A stretch of 64,000 nucleotides of DNA, from assembly GCA_007748055.1 (NCBI GenBank), contig CP036279.1, positions 2,728,001-2,792,000 of the forward strand, read 5' to 3'. Made by a program: the position numbers and the translations under genes. This document shows, one piece after another, positions 26,910 to 36,448 of the stretch. Positions within the stretch are counted from its first letter, which is position 1; the number at the start of each line of letters is the position of its first letter. The notes under the pieces were generated by a model, which ran no database searches, was not told where the DNA came from, and saw only the letters and a program-made list of their open reading frames with translations. Source of the DNA: Kolteria novifilia. GTDB lineage: Bacteria > Planctomycetota > Planctomycetia > Kolteriales > Kolteriaceae.

Positions 26910-27292
26910 AGAGGTCGGGCTCGCTCCAAGGGGCCGGGGGCGCGGTGGTCGTTCGCCGTGCGTCGGACGACAGGCGCGAGTCTATCGACGTGGCTGGAGT
27001 GGTGCCAGGGGAGATTGCCGGAGGCGACGAGCGCGCGATCGCGGCGATCGGCAAACTCACCCCGATCGTCATGGCCCTTTCGCGTGACCCTTAACGGTAT
27101 TGCGCGGCGGAATCAACGAAGCGTTTTTGAGGCATCGCCCCCGCGACGATGCGAAAGAAACTCGCAAAATGAGCGGCGTGCGAGCGACGGGAAGGCCGAC
27201 GAGAACGATGTCGGACGATCGCGGGGCGACCACGTCACCTGCCGCGCTGGGCCGACGACGCACCCTGATTGACGCATCCGGAGGTCCGCAAC
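26910..27292. other. Divergent intergenic region, no gene recognised
   Basis: The gap lies between the UbiB gene (minus) and the exported protein gene (plus) and probably carries both promoters. I see no repeat, RNA gene or convincing small frame. Confidence 0.5.
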
Positions 27293-28312
27293 GTGTCGTT
27301 CAACCGTCAGCCCGCTCCTCGCACGCTCGGCCTGCTTCGTCAGATGACGCGACGGCTACGAGCCGCCCTCAGCGAGCAACCGAGGAGGAAGAAGTGGCTC
27401 CGTCCCGCGCTCTCGTTCGAGTCGCTCCAGGAACGGCTCACCCCTTCGACCACCGACGGCATCGGCATCTTCCGCCCCGACACCGCCGAGTTCGCCTTCA
27501 ATACCAGCGAGCTGACCGACTTCAACAGCCGTGAGTTCTTCACGATCACCTTCGGCAACGCCGGCGATCAGGGCTATGTCGGCGACTTCACCGGCAACGG
27601 CATCCCCAACGTCGGCATCCGGCGCGGCGAGACCTTCTTCATCAACACCTCCTCGATCAACGCGTTCGATTCGGCCGCCTATGTCAGCGTCAGGATCGGA
27701 CTCGACACCGATCAGGTGCTCATCGGCGACTGGGACGGCGACCAAGTCGACGATATCGGTCTCTATCGCGCCGAGCTGGCGACCTACGTCGCGATCGACA
27801 TCCCGGTCCTCAACACCGGCCAGCGTGGCACCATCACCGCGAGCAACATTCGCAACATCACCTACGGATCGGGGCAGGCCGATCCGGATAGCGGGCCGAT
27901 CTTGCCGGCGGTCGGTCACGTCATCGAGGACTACTTCGGCGACCAGATCGGCTACCAGACCGACGGCTTCATCTTCATCGCCGACATCGACATCACCCAG
28001 CTCACCGCGGGGAACACCTCGGTCACCGAGACGGTGACGATGAACCCCAGTGTCTTCGGCGTCGCGGGGGACGCCCCGCTACTCGGCCAGTGGGTCGAGG
28101 GAGAAATCGACCAGCGGGGGCTCTACCGCTCGTCGAGCATCACCTACTCCTTCTCGTCGCTCAACTCGTCGAGCGTCCAATTCGGACTGACGGGCGACGT
28201 CGGCATCCGCGGCCGATGGATCGGGCTTTCGGGCTCGTCGGCGACCCTCCTCGAATCCCCCTTGGACGAGGGCTTAGTCGACTCCTTCTTCGATCTCGAG
28301 GAAGAAGAGTAG
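27293..28312 (+). CDS. Exported FG-GAP/VCBS-like repeat protein
   Basis: A basic N-terminus is followed by LSFESLQERLTPSTT, a variant of the LExLExR surface-protein signal. The mature part has repeated blade-like segments with short Asp/Gly-rich loops: YVGDFTGNGIPNVGIRRGE, LIGDWDGDQVDDIGLYRAE, LLGQWVEGEIDQRGLYRS and IRGRWIGLSG, as in FG-GAP or integrin-like beta-propellers in which the D-x-D/N-x-D loops bind calcium. No catalytic motif is seen, so a structural or adhesive role is likely. The start at GTG 27293 has GGAGG eight bases upstream, which is better than TTG 27269. Confidence 0.75.
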   Translation: MSFNRQPAPRTLGLLRQMTRRLRAALSEQPRRKKWLRPALSFESLQERLTPSTTDGIGIFRPDTAEFAFNTSELTDFNSREFFTITFGNAGDQGYVGDFTGNGIPNVGIRRGETFFINTSSINAFDSAAYVSVRIGLDTDQVLIGDWDGDQVDDIGLYRAELATYVAIDIPVLNTGQRGTITASNIRNITYGSGQADPDSGPILPAVGHVIEDYFGDQIGYQTDGFIFIADIDITQLTAGNTSVTETVTMNPSVFGVAGDAPLLGQWVEGEIDQRGLYRSSSITYSFSSLNSSSVQFGLTGDVGIRGRWIGLSGSSATLLESPLDEGLVDSFFDLEEEE

Positions 28313-28380
28313 TCGAGTCCTCGCATCTCCACCCGCGCGCTCCCCACCGGTCGTGCCCATCCGCGATCTTCGACGCTGTC

Positions 28381-29080
28381 GACGTGACGGGGGTGTCGAG
28401 GTTGGGTCGGGAAGGCGGTCAAGCCCGCTTCGGGGTTTGGAAGGAATCGTGCTTGGTGACCCAAGGTGCGCTGCGCGACCTTGGGCTGTGTTCTTCAACG
28501 GCGTTGCCGTTGCAAGAGTCGTCGTCGGCGGCGTCCGTGTTGGAAGACGTGTCGACGCTTCGCGGGTGTCGAGGTTGGGTCGGGAAGGCGGTCAAACCCG
28601 CTTCGGGGTTTGGAAGGAATCGTGCTTGGTGACCCAAGGTGCGCTGCGCGACCTTGGGCTGTGTTCTTCAACGGCGTTGCCGTTGCAAGAGTCGTCGGGG
28701 GCGGCGTCCGTGTTGGAAGACGCTGTCGACGTGACGGGGGTGTCGAGGTTGGGTCGGGAAGGCGGTCAAACCCGCTTCGGGGTTTGGAAGGAATCGTGCT
28801 TGGTGACCCAAGGTGCGCTGCGCGACCTTGGGCTGTGTTCTTCAACGGCGTTGCCGTTGCAAGAGTCGTCGTCGGCGGCGTCCGTGTTGGAAGGCGTGTC
28901 GACGTGACGCGGGTGTCGAGGTTGGGTCGGGAAGGCGGTCAAACCCGCTTCGGGGTTTGGAATGAATCGTGTTTGGTGACCCAAGGTGCGCTGCGCGACC
29001 TTGGGCTGTGTTCTTCAACGGCGTTGCCGTTGCAAGAGTCGTCGGGGGCGGCGTCCGTGTTGGAAGACGTGTCGACGTGA
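28381..29080 (+). repeat. Four-copy tandem array with ~173-bp period and twin hairpins
   Basis: The marker GTGTCGAGGTTGGGTCGGG starts near 28393, 28565, 28740 and 28913, which gives periods of 172, 175 and 173 bp. Each unit contains hairpin one (CCAAGGT-GCGCTGCGC-GACCTTGG) and hairpin two (CAACGGC-GTT-GCCGTTG). Units are about 95% identical by eye, so the array is recent or homogenised. Open frames run through it in several phases but are simply repeats of each other; I do not regard it as coding. Confidence 0.92.
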
Positions 29081-29402
29081 CGCAAGATCTATTCTTTTGG
29101 GCCGTTCCCCTCCCTTGAAGAAAGGGGGAAAGAGCGAGGAGAACCGCGAAAGGAGAGAGGAGACTCCTGTGGCTTCCTTCCTTTCGAACTGCCTCCCATC
29201 TCCTCACTCCTTTCTCCAATCTCCTCACTCGACTCGTCACTGTTCCGGTTTCGTGGGCCGCGATGGTCGGGACAGATAGAACGAGCACTCGACATGGTGA
29301 TCGCGATACCTTGGTCGTCGCGAGAACGCCAACGGTGTTCGGTGGCGGGTGGACGCCGGCGGTGTTCGGTGGCGCGAGAACGTCCGTTGGAGGAAGGGGA
29401 GC
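29081..29402. other. Intergenic region upstream of the second VgrG locus
   Basis: No gene is seen. There is a purine-rich stretch near 29110-29170, a pyrimidine-rich tract TCCTCACTC... near 29205-29235, and an imperfect direct repeat GTGTTCGGTGGCG at 29335 and 29360. The promoter of the kinase-headed operon should lie here. Confidence 0.4.
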
Positions 29403-31757
29403 ATGATCAATCGGCAGGATCTATTCCTGTTGCTGGTTCTGTTGCAGGACGAGTCGGTTTCCACGGAACGCTTGGGGGCGGCGTGCGCCGAGTTGGGGCA
29501 GTCGGATGAGCTGGACTTCGTTCGGCAACTACGGCGACATGGTATTGTCAGTCCGGAGAACCTGCAACGTTCCCTGGAGGAGGTGCGCTCGCAGCTCGAG
29601 GGCTTCGGGTGGAAGGAGTCGGAAGCCTTCGACCATCTGCTCCAACGGACCGCCCCCCACCGAATCCGCGACTTCTGGGCTCACTGGTGCGAGACCAAGC
29701 CGGCGGCCGCATCCGGAGATACCGACCTGCGCTATCGCTTCGACGAGCGACGCGGGGAGGGGGGCATCGGGACCGTCTGGGAAGTCTTCGACGAGGGGAT
29801 GGAGCGGACGGTCGCGCTCAAGGAACTCAAGCAGAGCGCGGCGCAGCGACCCTCGCTGCATCGGCGCTTTCTCCGCGAAGGCCGGATCACCGCCGGCCTC
29901 CAGCATCCCCATATCGTGCCGATTTACGACTTTCAGGCGCGTGGTGTGGCGGGCAAGCTGCCGTACTACACGATGCCACTGCTCAATGGCGGAACCTTGC
30001 TCGATCGGATTCGCGCCCACCACGCCACCAAGAACGAACCGAACTCGTCGGGACTGCGTCTACGGGAACTTCTGCTCAGCTTCGTCGATGTCTGCGAGGC
30101 GATCGGCTACGCCAACGCCCAGGGCGTGATCCATCGAGACGTCAAGCCGGCCAACGTCGCGATCGGCTTGTTCGGCGAGGTTATCCTGATCGACTGGGGG
30201 CTCGCGAAGAGGGTCCACGATGCCGCGAGTGACACGGCGGTCGCGGACGAGACACTCGGCGACGAGATCAAGTTCTCGGAAACGACCCAGGTTGGGCACG
30301 TGGTTGGGACGCCGGCGTACATGGCGCCCGAGCAGGCGGCGGGCGACATCGGGCACGTCGGGGTGAAGACCGACATCTATGGCTTGGGAAGTACCCTCTT
30401 CATGATCCTGACGGGGAAGGCTCCCCACCAGAAGCATGTCGGCGAGGACGTTCGCGCGGCCTTCAAACGTCTGGCCAGTGAGCCGACGCCGTTGGCGCGG
30501 TCGGTCAATCCGAAGGTCGCGCCGGTATTGGAGGCGGTCTGCGCCAAGGCGATGGCGTTCGCGGCGGAGGACCGCTACGACTCGGCGATGGAGTTGGCGG
30601 CGGACATCAACCGCGTCTTGGCAGGCGAGGAAGTCGACTGCTATCATCGGCCCTTCGCGCGGCGCGTGGTCGCGATGATGCGCCGCAATCCGATTCGCGC
30701 CCAGGCGGTCGCGTCGCTGGTCCTGGTCGTCGGCGTCCTCTGCGCGGTCTTGATGGCCTACTCCTGGTCGGAGTCGCGGCAACTGAATCTCGTCGAACGC
30801 GGCGGGCTCACCAAGGTGGTCGAGGAGATGAAGCTTCTCGTCGACAGCCAGATGCAGGCAATGAAGGCCGACGCGAGCCTTCTGGCCAGTTTTCCGGCGG
30901 TCGGTAATTTCATCGAAGCGCGCCAGAGGGGAAAGAAGATGGCCGAGGCCAGCGCCTCGGAACAGATGATCAGCGACATCCGCGCGTTGCTGAAGTGGCA
31001 TCCCGAGTACCTCTCGGTGAACATCATCGATGCCAAGGATCAGCGCATCGTCCGCGGCGTGCAGCGCGACACTCCCGGTGGCTCCACCCTGGTCGATATC
31101 TCCGAGCCGATTCCCTTGGTGACCTGGTGGAAGCCCTTCCTCGCCTACTGCCTGAAGCTGCCCCAGGGCGACACGACCTACTCCGGGGTGATGGCGCGGC
31201 AGGCGGTCACCGACGAGCAGGGCAAGCTCCATCCCATCCAGTTGCTCGGCGCCGCGGTCCGCGAGCCCGAGACCGATGAACTCATCGGAGCGGTGGTCGT
31301 CGAAGTCGACTTCGAGCAGATCCTCTTGGCTCCCGGTTCGGAACTCGCGAAATCGGCGACCATCCTGGTGACCGACGACCAAGGACACTTGCTGAACTGG
31401 CACGGGCAACCCCCACGTTCGCGCCTCCCCCTTCGTCCGGGGGAGCCGGTCGAGTTCGTCGATCCGCCGCTCGAGGGGTTCTTCGACAAGAAGGTCGACA
31501 ACGAATTGCTCATCGCCGCCCAGGGAGAGCAACCGGGATTGATCGAAATCCGCCGGCTCCAGATCGAGGGGAAACCGCCGGGGGGGCAACTCGACATGAT
31601 CGTCCTGCACAGTCTCCAGACGTTTGTCGAGGATGCGGTCCGCTACCACTACTGGGTCATCGGGGTCGCCGCGTCTCTTTTTGTCATCGCTTTAGTGACG
31701 ACATGGGTGATGGTTCGCTTTATGCTCAAAGATGAAAACGGCCCACTCGCTTCGTAA
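29403..31757 (+). CDS. Membrane Ser/Thr protein kinase with dCache-like outer sensor
   Basis: After a ~100-residue helical N-terminus, the kinase domain has RRGEGGIGTVWEVF (~116), ERTVALKEL, HRDVKPANVAI at 244 and LIDWGLAK at 264 (DWG for DFG). A membrane helix (AQAVASLVLVVGVLCAVLMAYSW, ~434-456) leads to a ~290-residue outer domain with dCache features: LVDSQMQAMKADASLLASFPAV, WHPEYLSVNIIDAKDQRIVRG, IGAVVVEVDFEQILL, SATILVTDDQGHLLNW. A second helix (VIGVAASLFVIALVTTWVMV) precedes a short tail. It heads the second VgrG locus and matches the layout of the kinase at 6103. I infer that it reports an envelope signal to the spike module. ATG 29403 follows AAGGGGAGC. Confidence 0.9.
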   Translation: MINRQDLFLLLVLLQDESVSTERLGAACAELGQSDELDFVRQLRRHGIVSPENLQRSLEEVRSQLEGFGWKESEAFDHLLQRTAPHRIRDFWAHWCETKPAAASGDTDLRYRFDERRGEGGIGTVWEVFDEGMERTVALKELKQSAAQRPSLHRRFLREGRITAGLQHPHIVPIYDFQARGVAGKLPYYTMPLLNGGTLLDRIRAHHATKNEPNSSGLRLRELLLSFVDVCEAIGYANAQGVIHRDVKPANVAIGLFGEVILIDWGLAKRVHDAASDTAVADETLGDEIKFSETTQVGHVVGTPAYMAPEQAAGDIGHVGVKTDIYGLGSTLFMILTGKAPHQKHVGEDVRAAFKRLASEPTPLARSVNPKVAPVLEAVCAKAMAFAAEDRYDSAMELAADINRVLAGEEVDCYHRPFARRVVAMMRRNPIRAQAVASLVLVVGVLCAVLMAYSWSESRQLNLVERGGLTKVVEEMKLLVDSQMQAMKADASLLASFPAVGNFIEARQRGKKMAEASASEQMISDIRALLKWHPEYLSVNIIDAKDQRIVRGVQRDTPGGSTLVDISEPIPLVTWWKPFLAYCLKLPQGDTTYSGVMARQAVTDEQGKLHPIQLLGAAVREPETDELIGAVVVEVDFEQILLAPGSELAKSATILVTDDQGHLLNWHGQPPRSRLPLRPGEPVEFVDPPLEGFFDKKVDNELLIAAQGEQPGLIEIRRLQIEGKPPGGQLDMIVLHSLQTFVEDAVRYHYWVIGVAASLFVIALVTTWVMVRFMLKDENGPLAS

Positions 31758-31810
31758 AAAGCCTTCTGCGGTCCACCCGTTGGTCATCCTTCGCGATTTG
31801 AGAATTCTCC

Positions 31811-34249
31811 ATGAGTCGATACTCCCAAGCGGACCGGTGGATGAAGTTCAGCTCACCGCTCGGCGACGATGCGCTGCTGCTCATCGGCTTCCACGGTCGA
31901 GAGGCCGTTTCCGAACTCTACGCCTTCGAACTCGACCTGGTCGCCCCTCGAGGGGAAGAGATCTCGTTCGACAAGATTCTCGGTCAGAGCGCCGCCGTGG
32001 AGTCGCACCTTCCCGAAACGCCGCGGCGGTACTTTCGCGGCATGATCAGCCGGATGGCACAGGTGGGACGGGACGAGGAATTCGTCCTCTACCGGGCTCG
32101 CTTGGTGCCGAAGCTGTGGGCGCTATCGCAGAACAAGCGCTCCCGCGTGTTTCAGCAGCAGACGGTGCCGCAGATCCTCGACAAGGTGTTCGAGGGATAC
32201 CGCGTCAAGTTCACCCTTCACGATCACTACCCGAAACATAACTACTGCGTGCAGTCGCAGGAATCGGACTTCGCGTTCGCCAGCCGGCTCATGGAAGAGG
32301 AGGGGATCCACTTTCGCTTCGACCAACAGGAGGATGGCGAGGAGTTGGTGATCTGCGACGACTCGCGGGAATCGCCCCTGTTGCCCGACCAGGGGGAACT
32401 GCGCTACGACGCGACGTTCCAAGCCGAGGGTAAGTTGGGGCTGGTGGGAGACTGGATCAAGAGCCAAGAGCTGGTTCCCGGCAAGGTGAAGCTCGGCGAC
32501 TACTCCTTCGAGTTGCCCAGCCAAGACGTCGGGGCTCAGGAGTCGCTGACCGAATCGGTCACGGCGGGAAGCGTGCGCCACTCGCTCCCGCTTGGGGCGC
32601 TCAAGGAGACCGAGGTCTACGACTATCCCGGTTCGTACTCGCACCGGCACGACGGGGTGTTGCCCACCGGTGAGGAATCGTCCGAGGAACTCCACGAGAT
32701 CTTCGAGGACCGAGGTCGCACGGCGCGGATTCGGATGGAGGAACGCGCCGCCGGCGCCGTGGTCATCGAGGGAACATCGACCGCGAGTCACATGACCCCC
32801 GGTTTCGGCTTTCACCTCGCGGGACACTTCGACGGCGATGGAGCCTACTTCATCACCGAGGTGGAACACCAGGTCGAGCTCGCCAGCTTTCGCGGTGATG
32901 ACAGGGGCGTGTCGCACTACAAGAACACCTTCCGCGCCGTTCCTCGAAGCGTTCGTTTTCGCCCCGAACGCGAGACGCCGATTCCGACCATGAAAGGGAG
33001 CCAGACCGCGAAGGTCGTCGGGCCCGCCGGGACCGAGGTTTTCACCGACAAGTACGGCCGCATCCACGTTAGTTTTCACTGGGGGGAGGTCGAGGACGAG
33101 TCGAGCCACAGTTGCTGGCTACGGGTGTCGCAACCTTGGGCCGGCCAGGGTTGGGGGATGGTCGCGCTGCCGCGCGTCGGTCAGGAGGTCGTGGTCGACT
33201 TTCTCGACGGCGATCCCGATCAACCGATCGTCACCGGGAGCGTCTACAACGCCGAGCAACCGGTTCCCTACAAGTTGCCCGACGAGCGTTCCCAGATGGG
33301 GATCCGTTCTCGTAGTCGGCACGGCGACGCGGAAAACTACAGCGAATTCCGCATCGACGACACGCTTGGCAAGGAGCAGCTTCACTTCCACGCCGAACGC
33401 GATTTGACCACCTCGGTCGAGAACGATCACAGCACCGTCGTCGCCAACGACATGCACGTCAGCACCGGAGCCGACAAGCACGAGGCGATCGCGGGCGTCT
33501 ACAACATGATCATCGGCGGTGGAACCTCGGGCGACGCGAGCGACGACGGCTCTGGGGCAAGCCCGCCCTCGACGACGACCTCCACCGCGAGCCAGGGTTC
33601 CGGATCGGGTGGCGACTCGAGTTACTGGGGGCCGGGGTGGAACTACCAGTCGCCTTACGTGACGCGAACGATTGGTTACTACAACTCGACCTACTGCCTG
33701 GGCGAGATGCACACGATCTGCGCCGGGAACAACCTGGCGATCAATCTCGCGTTCAACGAGACAGTCAACGTCGGCTGGACGCTCAACCTCTTCACGGTGC
33801 TGACGACCGAACTCTTCTTTGGTGCCCAGTTCGAAATTCGTCGCCCGCTCACGACCGAGATCAAGGGGGGCGAGTCGAATATCAGCTTCCTGATCAACAA
33901 GTTCAAGGAGCAAGAGGAGGAGGTGGCCGCGGTCAGCCACGACATCGCCGCCGCCGCCGATCTTGCCATCGGAGCGGCGGGAGCGGTCGACCTCACGGCC
34001 GGCGCCGCCATGATGATCGATGCGGGCGCGACACTTGACATCTCCAGCACCGGCATCATCACGATCATGGGAACGGCCATCACGCTTTCGGCGGGTCCGA
34101 CCAACATCGCGATCACGCCCGCGGGGATCATTCTCAATGGACCGATCATCAGCCTCAACGCCGACACCGAGCTGAGCATGATGGGGGTCTCGCTGTCGGA
34201 AGACATGGTCCAGATGAACGCGGCGATCGCGTTGTCGTTGATCGAGTGA
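31811..34249 (+). CDS. VgrG-like spike protein with C-terminal beta-helix extension
   Basis: The start MSRYSQADRWMKFSSPLGDDALLLIGFHGREAVSELYAFELDLV is parallel to the VgrG at 1034. Core motifs include VFQQQTVPQILDKVF, DFAFASRLMEEEGIHF, VFTDKYGRIHVSFHW, SCWLRVSQPWAGQGWGMVALPRVGQEVVVDFLDGDPDQPIVTGSVYN, all typical of VgrG. Beyond ~residue 590 a Ser/Gly/Asp linker leads to a 200-residue region that ends in short beta repeats (DISSTGIITIMGTAITLSAG, NIAITPAGIILNGPIISLNA), a needle-like extension. It does not have the multi-TM tail of the first locus. It is separated by 53 bp from the kinase gene, and its stop overlaps the next start. Confidence 0.93.
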   Translation: MSRYSQADRWMKFSSPLGDDALLLIGFHGREAVSELYAFELDLVAPRGEEISFDKILGQSAAVESHLPETPRRYFRGMISRMAQVGRDEEFVLYRARLVPKLWALSQNKRSRVFQQQTVPQILDKVFEGYRVKFTLHDHYPKHNYCVQSQESDFAFASRLMEEEGIHFRFDQQEDGEELVICDDSRESPLLPDQGELRYDATFQAEGKLGLVGDWIKSQELVPGKVKLGDYSFELPSQDVGAQESLTESVTAGSVRHSLPLGALKETEVYDYPGSYSHRHDGVLPTGEESSEELHEIFEDRGRTARIRMEERAAGAVVIEGTSTASHMTPGFGFHLAGHFDGDGAYFITEVEHQVELASFRGDDRGVSHYKNTFRAVPRSVRFRPERETPIPTMKGSQTAKVVGPAGTEVFTDKYGRIHVSFHWGEVEDESSHSCWLRVSQPWAGQGWGMVALPRVGQEVVVDFLDGDPDQPIVTGSVYNAEQPVPYKLPDERSQMGIRSRSRHGDAENYSEFRIDDTLGKEQLHFHAERDLTTSVENDHSTVVANDMHVSTGADKHEAIAGVYNMIIGGGTSGDASDDGSGASPPSTTTSTASQGSGSGGDSSYWGPGWNYQSPYVTRTIGYYNSTYCLGEMHTICAGNNLAINLAFNETVNVGWTLNLFTVLTTELFFGAQFEIRRPLTTEIKGGESNISFLINKFKEQEEEVAAVSHDIAAAADLAIGAAGAVDLTAGAAMMIDAGATLDISSTGIITIMGTAITLSAGPTNIAITPAGIILNGPIISLNADTELSMMGVSLSEDMVQMNAAIALSLIE

Positions 34250-35019
34250 TGCTTTCATTGGAGGAAGCCGTGAAGGTTCTCAACATTCCCTTCCAGTTCG
34301 CCGGCGGCGGGACGACGCGCGCCGTGGACCTCTGGGACCCGCCTGGGACGACGACCGGCGACGCGCTTCGGTTGCTGACCGAGGAGATTACCGCCGCCGA
34401 CTACTTGCGGGCCCTCGTCGCGTACGAACTCTACTACGACGCGCTGCGGTTTGTCGCCTTCGGGCTGGAGAAACGCCAAGCGGTCTACTGGGGATGTCTC
34501 TGCTATGGCAGTCTCTTCGGTCCACGTCTCCTTCCCGACGAGGAGGCCCGCGCGCTCGACGCCGCGATGGCGTGGGTTCGCGATCCGAGCGAGAGCCATC
34601 GGCAACGGGCCGGCCGCGCGGCGCTCGCCGCCGGGATGAGCACTCCAGCGGGATGCCTCGCCAAGGCGGCGTTTTGGAGCGGAGGGAGTATCGCCCCCGA
34701 AGGCATGCCGACGGTGGAAGCTTCCGAGTACCTCGTGCCCAAGGCGGTCGCGGGGGCGGTGGTCCTCACCGTGGCGTTGGCCGACTACCACCGACTTGAC
34801 GCCCATTGCCGCGTGCTGCTCGGCCTCGGGATGCAGGTCGCCCAAGGCGCCAGACGCTGGCTCGAGCCGGAGACGGCCTCGGCCCCCGAGCCGAGCATGT
34901 CTCACGCTCCGGCTGACGAGATGGAGGAGACCAAGGACTCGCACGACGAGGAGACGCTCATCCTGACCCGCGATGAAGTCGAGTCGCCGCCGCCGACCGC
35001 GCAAAGCGTGAACTCCTAA
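34246..35019 (+). CDS. DUF6931-like protein, first of a tandem pair
   Basis: The sequence has AVYWGCLCYGSLFGPRLLPDEEARAL, AMAWVRDPSESHRQRAGRAA, LAKAAFWSGGSIAPEG and a C-terminal LLGLGMQVAQGARRW helix, the full pattern of the family I recall as DUF6931. The last ~50 residues are acidic and unrelated to the pair partner. The annotated start GTG 34246 overlaps the VgrG stop; an alternative is GTG 34270, which has GGAGGA just upstream. Tight coupling to VgrG suggests equimolar need, for example as an adaptor for loading. This function is inferred, not shown. Confidence 0.75.
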   Translation: MMLSLEEAVKVLNIPFQFAGGGTTRAVDLWDPPGTTTGDALRLLTEEITAADYLRALVAYELYYDALRFVAFGLEKRQAVYWGCLCYGSLFGPRLLPDEEARALDAAMAWVRDPSESHRQRAGRAALAAGMSTPAGCLAKAAFWSGGSIAPEGMPTVEASEYLVPKAVAGAVVLTVALADYHRLDAHCRVLLGLGMQVAQGARRWLEPETASAPEPSMSHAPADEMEETKDSHDEETLILTRDEVESPPPTAQSVNS

Positions 35020-35041
35020 CGAGCGGGGGACGAAGCGTTCG

Positions 35042-35644
35042 ATGACGATTCACCACACTGACCAAGTGAACACGGCCTCTCCCCCGGAACTGGCCGAGCA
35101 TGCGGGCTTGAGCGACGATGCTCAACGCCTGTTGGCTCCGGTCCCGACGGTCGATGCGGCGATCCCGCGACTGCTCGAGTGGGAGCTCTACTCGGATGCT
35201 CTGGGGCTGACCGCGTTCTTCCTGACGACGCGACCGGCGGTCTGGTGGGGATGCGTCTGCCTCGGCGATCTTCTCGGGCCGGAAATTCCCGAGGAGGAGG
35301 CCGAGCCGATTCGCGCCGCGATGGCTTGGGTCGCGAACCCGAGCGAAGCGACCCGGCGCGAGGCGGGACAAGCGGGTAAGGAGGCGGGGCTGGGAACGGC
35401 GACCGGATTGGTGGCGATGGCCGCGTTCTGGAGCGGCGGGAGCATGAGCGAACCGCATCTCCCCGAGGTCTTGCCGAAGCCCTATCAAGCCAATCGCGCC
35501 GTTTCGGGAGCGATGAACCTCCTCTGGGCCGAGCAACCCCAGGACCAGAAAACCGAGTGTTGTCGGAAGTTGCTCGGCTACGCGGCGGAGATCGTCAAGG
35601 GCGAACGCCACTGGCGGACGAGCTATCCAAACGCATCGAAGTGA
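35042..35644 (+). CDS. DUF6931-like protein, second of a tandem pair
   Basis: This 200-residue protein carries AVWWGCVCLGDLLGPEIPEEEAEPI, AMAWVANPSEATRREAGQAG, VAMAAFWSGGSMSEPHLPE and KLLGYAAEIVKGERHW. It is clearly paralogous to the preceding gene and, more distantly, to the 199-residue protein of the first locus (5378). Its 3' end overlaps or abuts the coiled-coil gene: a GTG at 35641 overlaps the TGA stop. The ATG at 35042 lies 22 bases after the preceding stop, preceded by GGGGGACG. Confidence 0.75.
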   Translation: MTIHHTDQVNTASPPELAEHAGLSDDAQRLLAPVPTVDAAIPRLLEWELYSDALGLTAFFLTTRPAVWWGCVCLGDLLGPEIPEEEAEPIRAAMAWVANPSEATRREAGQAGKEAGLGTATGLVAMAAFWSGGSMSEPHLPEVLPKPYQANRAVSGAMNLLWAEQPQDQKTECCRKLLGYAAEIVKGERHWRTSYPNASK

Positions 35645-35658
35645 CGGGAGACGAGCGA

Positions 35659-36342
35659 GTGTTCGATTTCGATGCCCTATCGAAGAAGGTGGACGCCCTA
35701 AGGCAGCTTCGCGACGAGGCCCACGCCTTGGGCGACGAAGCCGAGCAGGTCGCCAACGCGCCGCCGGAGACGCTCCAGCACGGTCAGACGATCATGGAGT
35801 CCTCCTTTCAGGATCGGGTCAAGTCGCTGCAGGAACGCATCGAGCAGGCCTTCAAGATGCCGATCAAGAAGGCCCCGCCGCCGCCGAAGCCGAAGGTCCC
35901 CGCCGAGGAGCCGCCGAAGCTGGCCGGGCCCGAGGAGACGCCGGACTGGTACCGCTGGCTCGGGCTCGATGACCAGGTCGAACCCGTTGGCGACCGGACC
36001 GACATTCGCTCGTTCGAGTCCTGGGTCGACACCGACTCGACCCCCGGAAGAGAGCTGACTAGCGACCACAAGCTGACCAATCGCGGCGGGGCGAGCGCCG
36101 TCCCGTTGTCCTCCGATGACGAGACCACGGTCGAACCTATCGATGCGTCCGCGGGGCACTTCCACCTGGAGAGTTGGGCCGCGTCGCAGGGGGACTCGAC
36201 GGTCGACGAGTCGCTGCCCGCCGAGGACGATCCCCGTCTGAAGAGCCGCGATCGCTGGACGAGTTGGCTCAACAAGGCGATTCAGGACTCGTCGGATGTC
36301 GATCCCGAAGAGAAACCGCCGTCGGGCGACGAGAAGTCGTAG
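35659..36342 (+). CDS. Coiled-coil protein with Trp motifs, paralogue of the 4593 gene
   Basis: The N-terminal part is helical (FDFDALSKKVDALRQLRDEAHALGDEAEQV, QDRVKSLQERIEQAF). A Pro/Lys hinge (KKAPPPPKPKVPAEEPP) follows, and then a disordered acidic region with four Trp motifs: WYRWLGLDD, SFESWVDTD, FHLESWAAS and WTSWLNKAI. The protein at 4593 has the same order of parts (hinge and helix arrangement differ) and similar motifs. I chose GTG 35659 because GGGAG lies eight bases upstream; GTG 35641 would overlap the previous stop. It closes the second VgrG locus. Function unknown; regularly spaced Trp motifs could dock on a repeated partner such as a trimeric spike. Confidence 0.65.
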   Translation: MFDFDALSKKVDALRQLRDEAHALGDEAEQVANAPPETLQHGQTIMESSFQDRVKSLQERIEQAFKMPIKKAPPPPKPKVPAEEPPKLAGPEETPDWYRWLGLDDQVEPVGDRTDIRSFESWVDTDSTPGRELTSDHKLTNRGGASAVPLSSDDETTVEPIDASAGHFHLESWAASQGDSTVDESLPAEDDPRLKSRDRWTSWLNKAIQDSSDVDPEEKPPSGDEKS

Positions 36343-36448
36343 CCAGCCGAAGCCAGAACCGACTCTTGAGGCGAAGCCTAAAGTTGGAACAGAGCAGTAG
36401 GCTGTTGAGACGGTCGCCTGGTCGGGCCTCCGAGGAGTTCACAACTCC

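Noticed and set aside
28353-29080. Open frames through the 173-bp array considered as a repeat protein
   Set aside because: Frames are open in several phases and on both strands because the units repeat; no ribosome site or domain supports translation, and the hairpins also occur in non-coding places.
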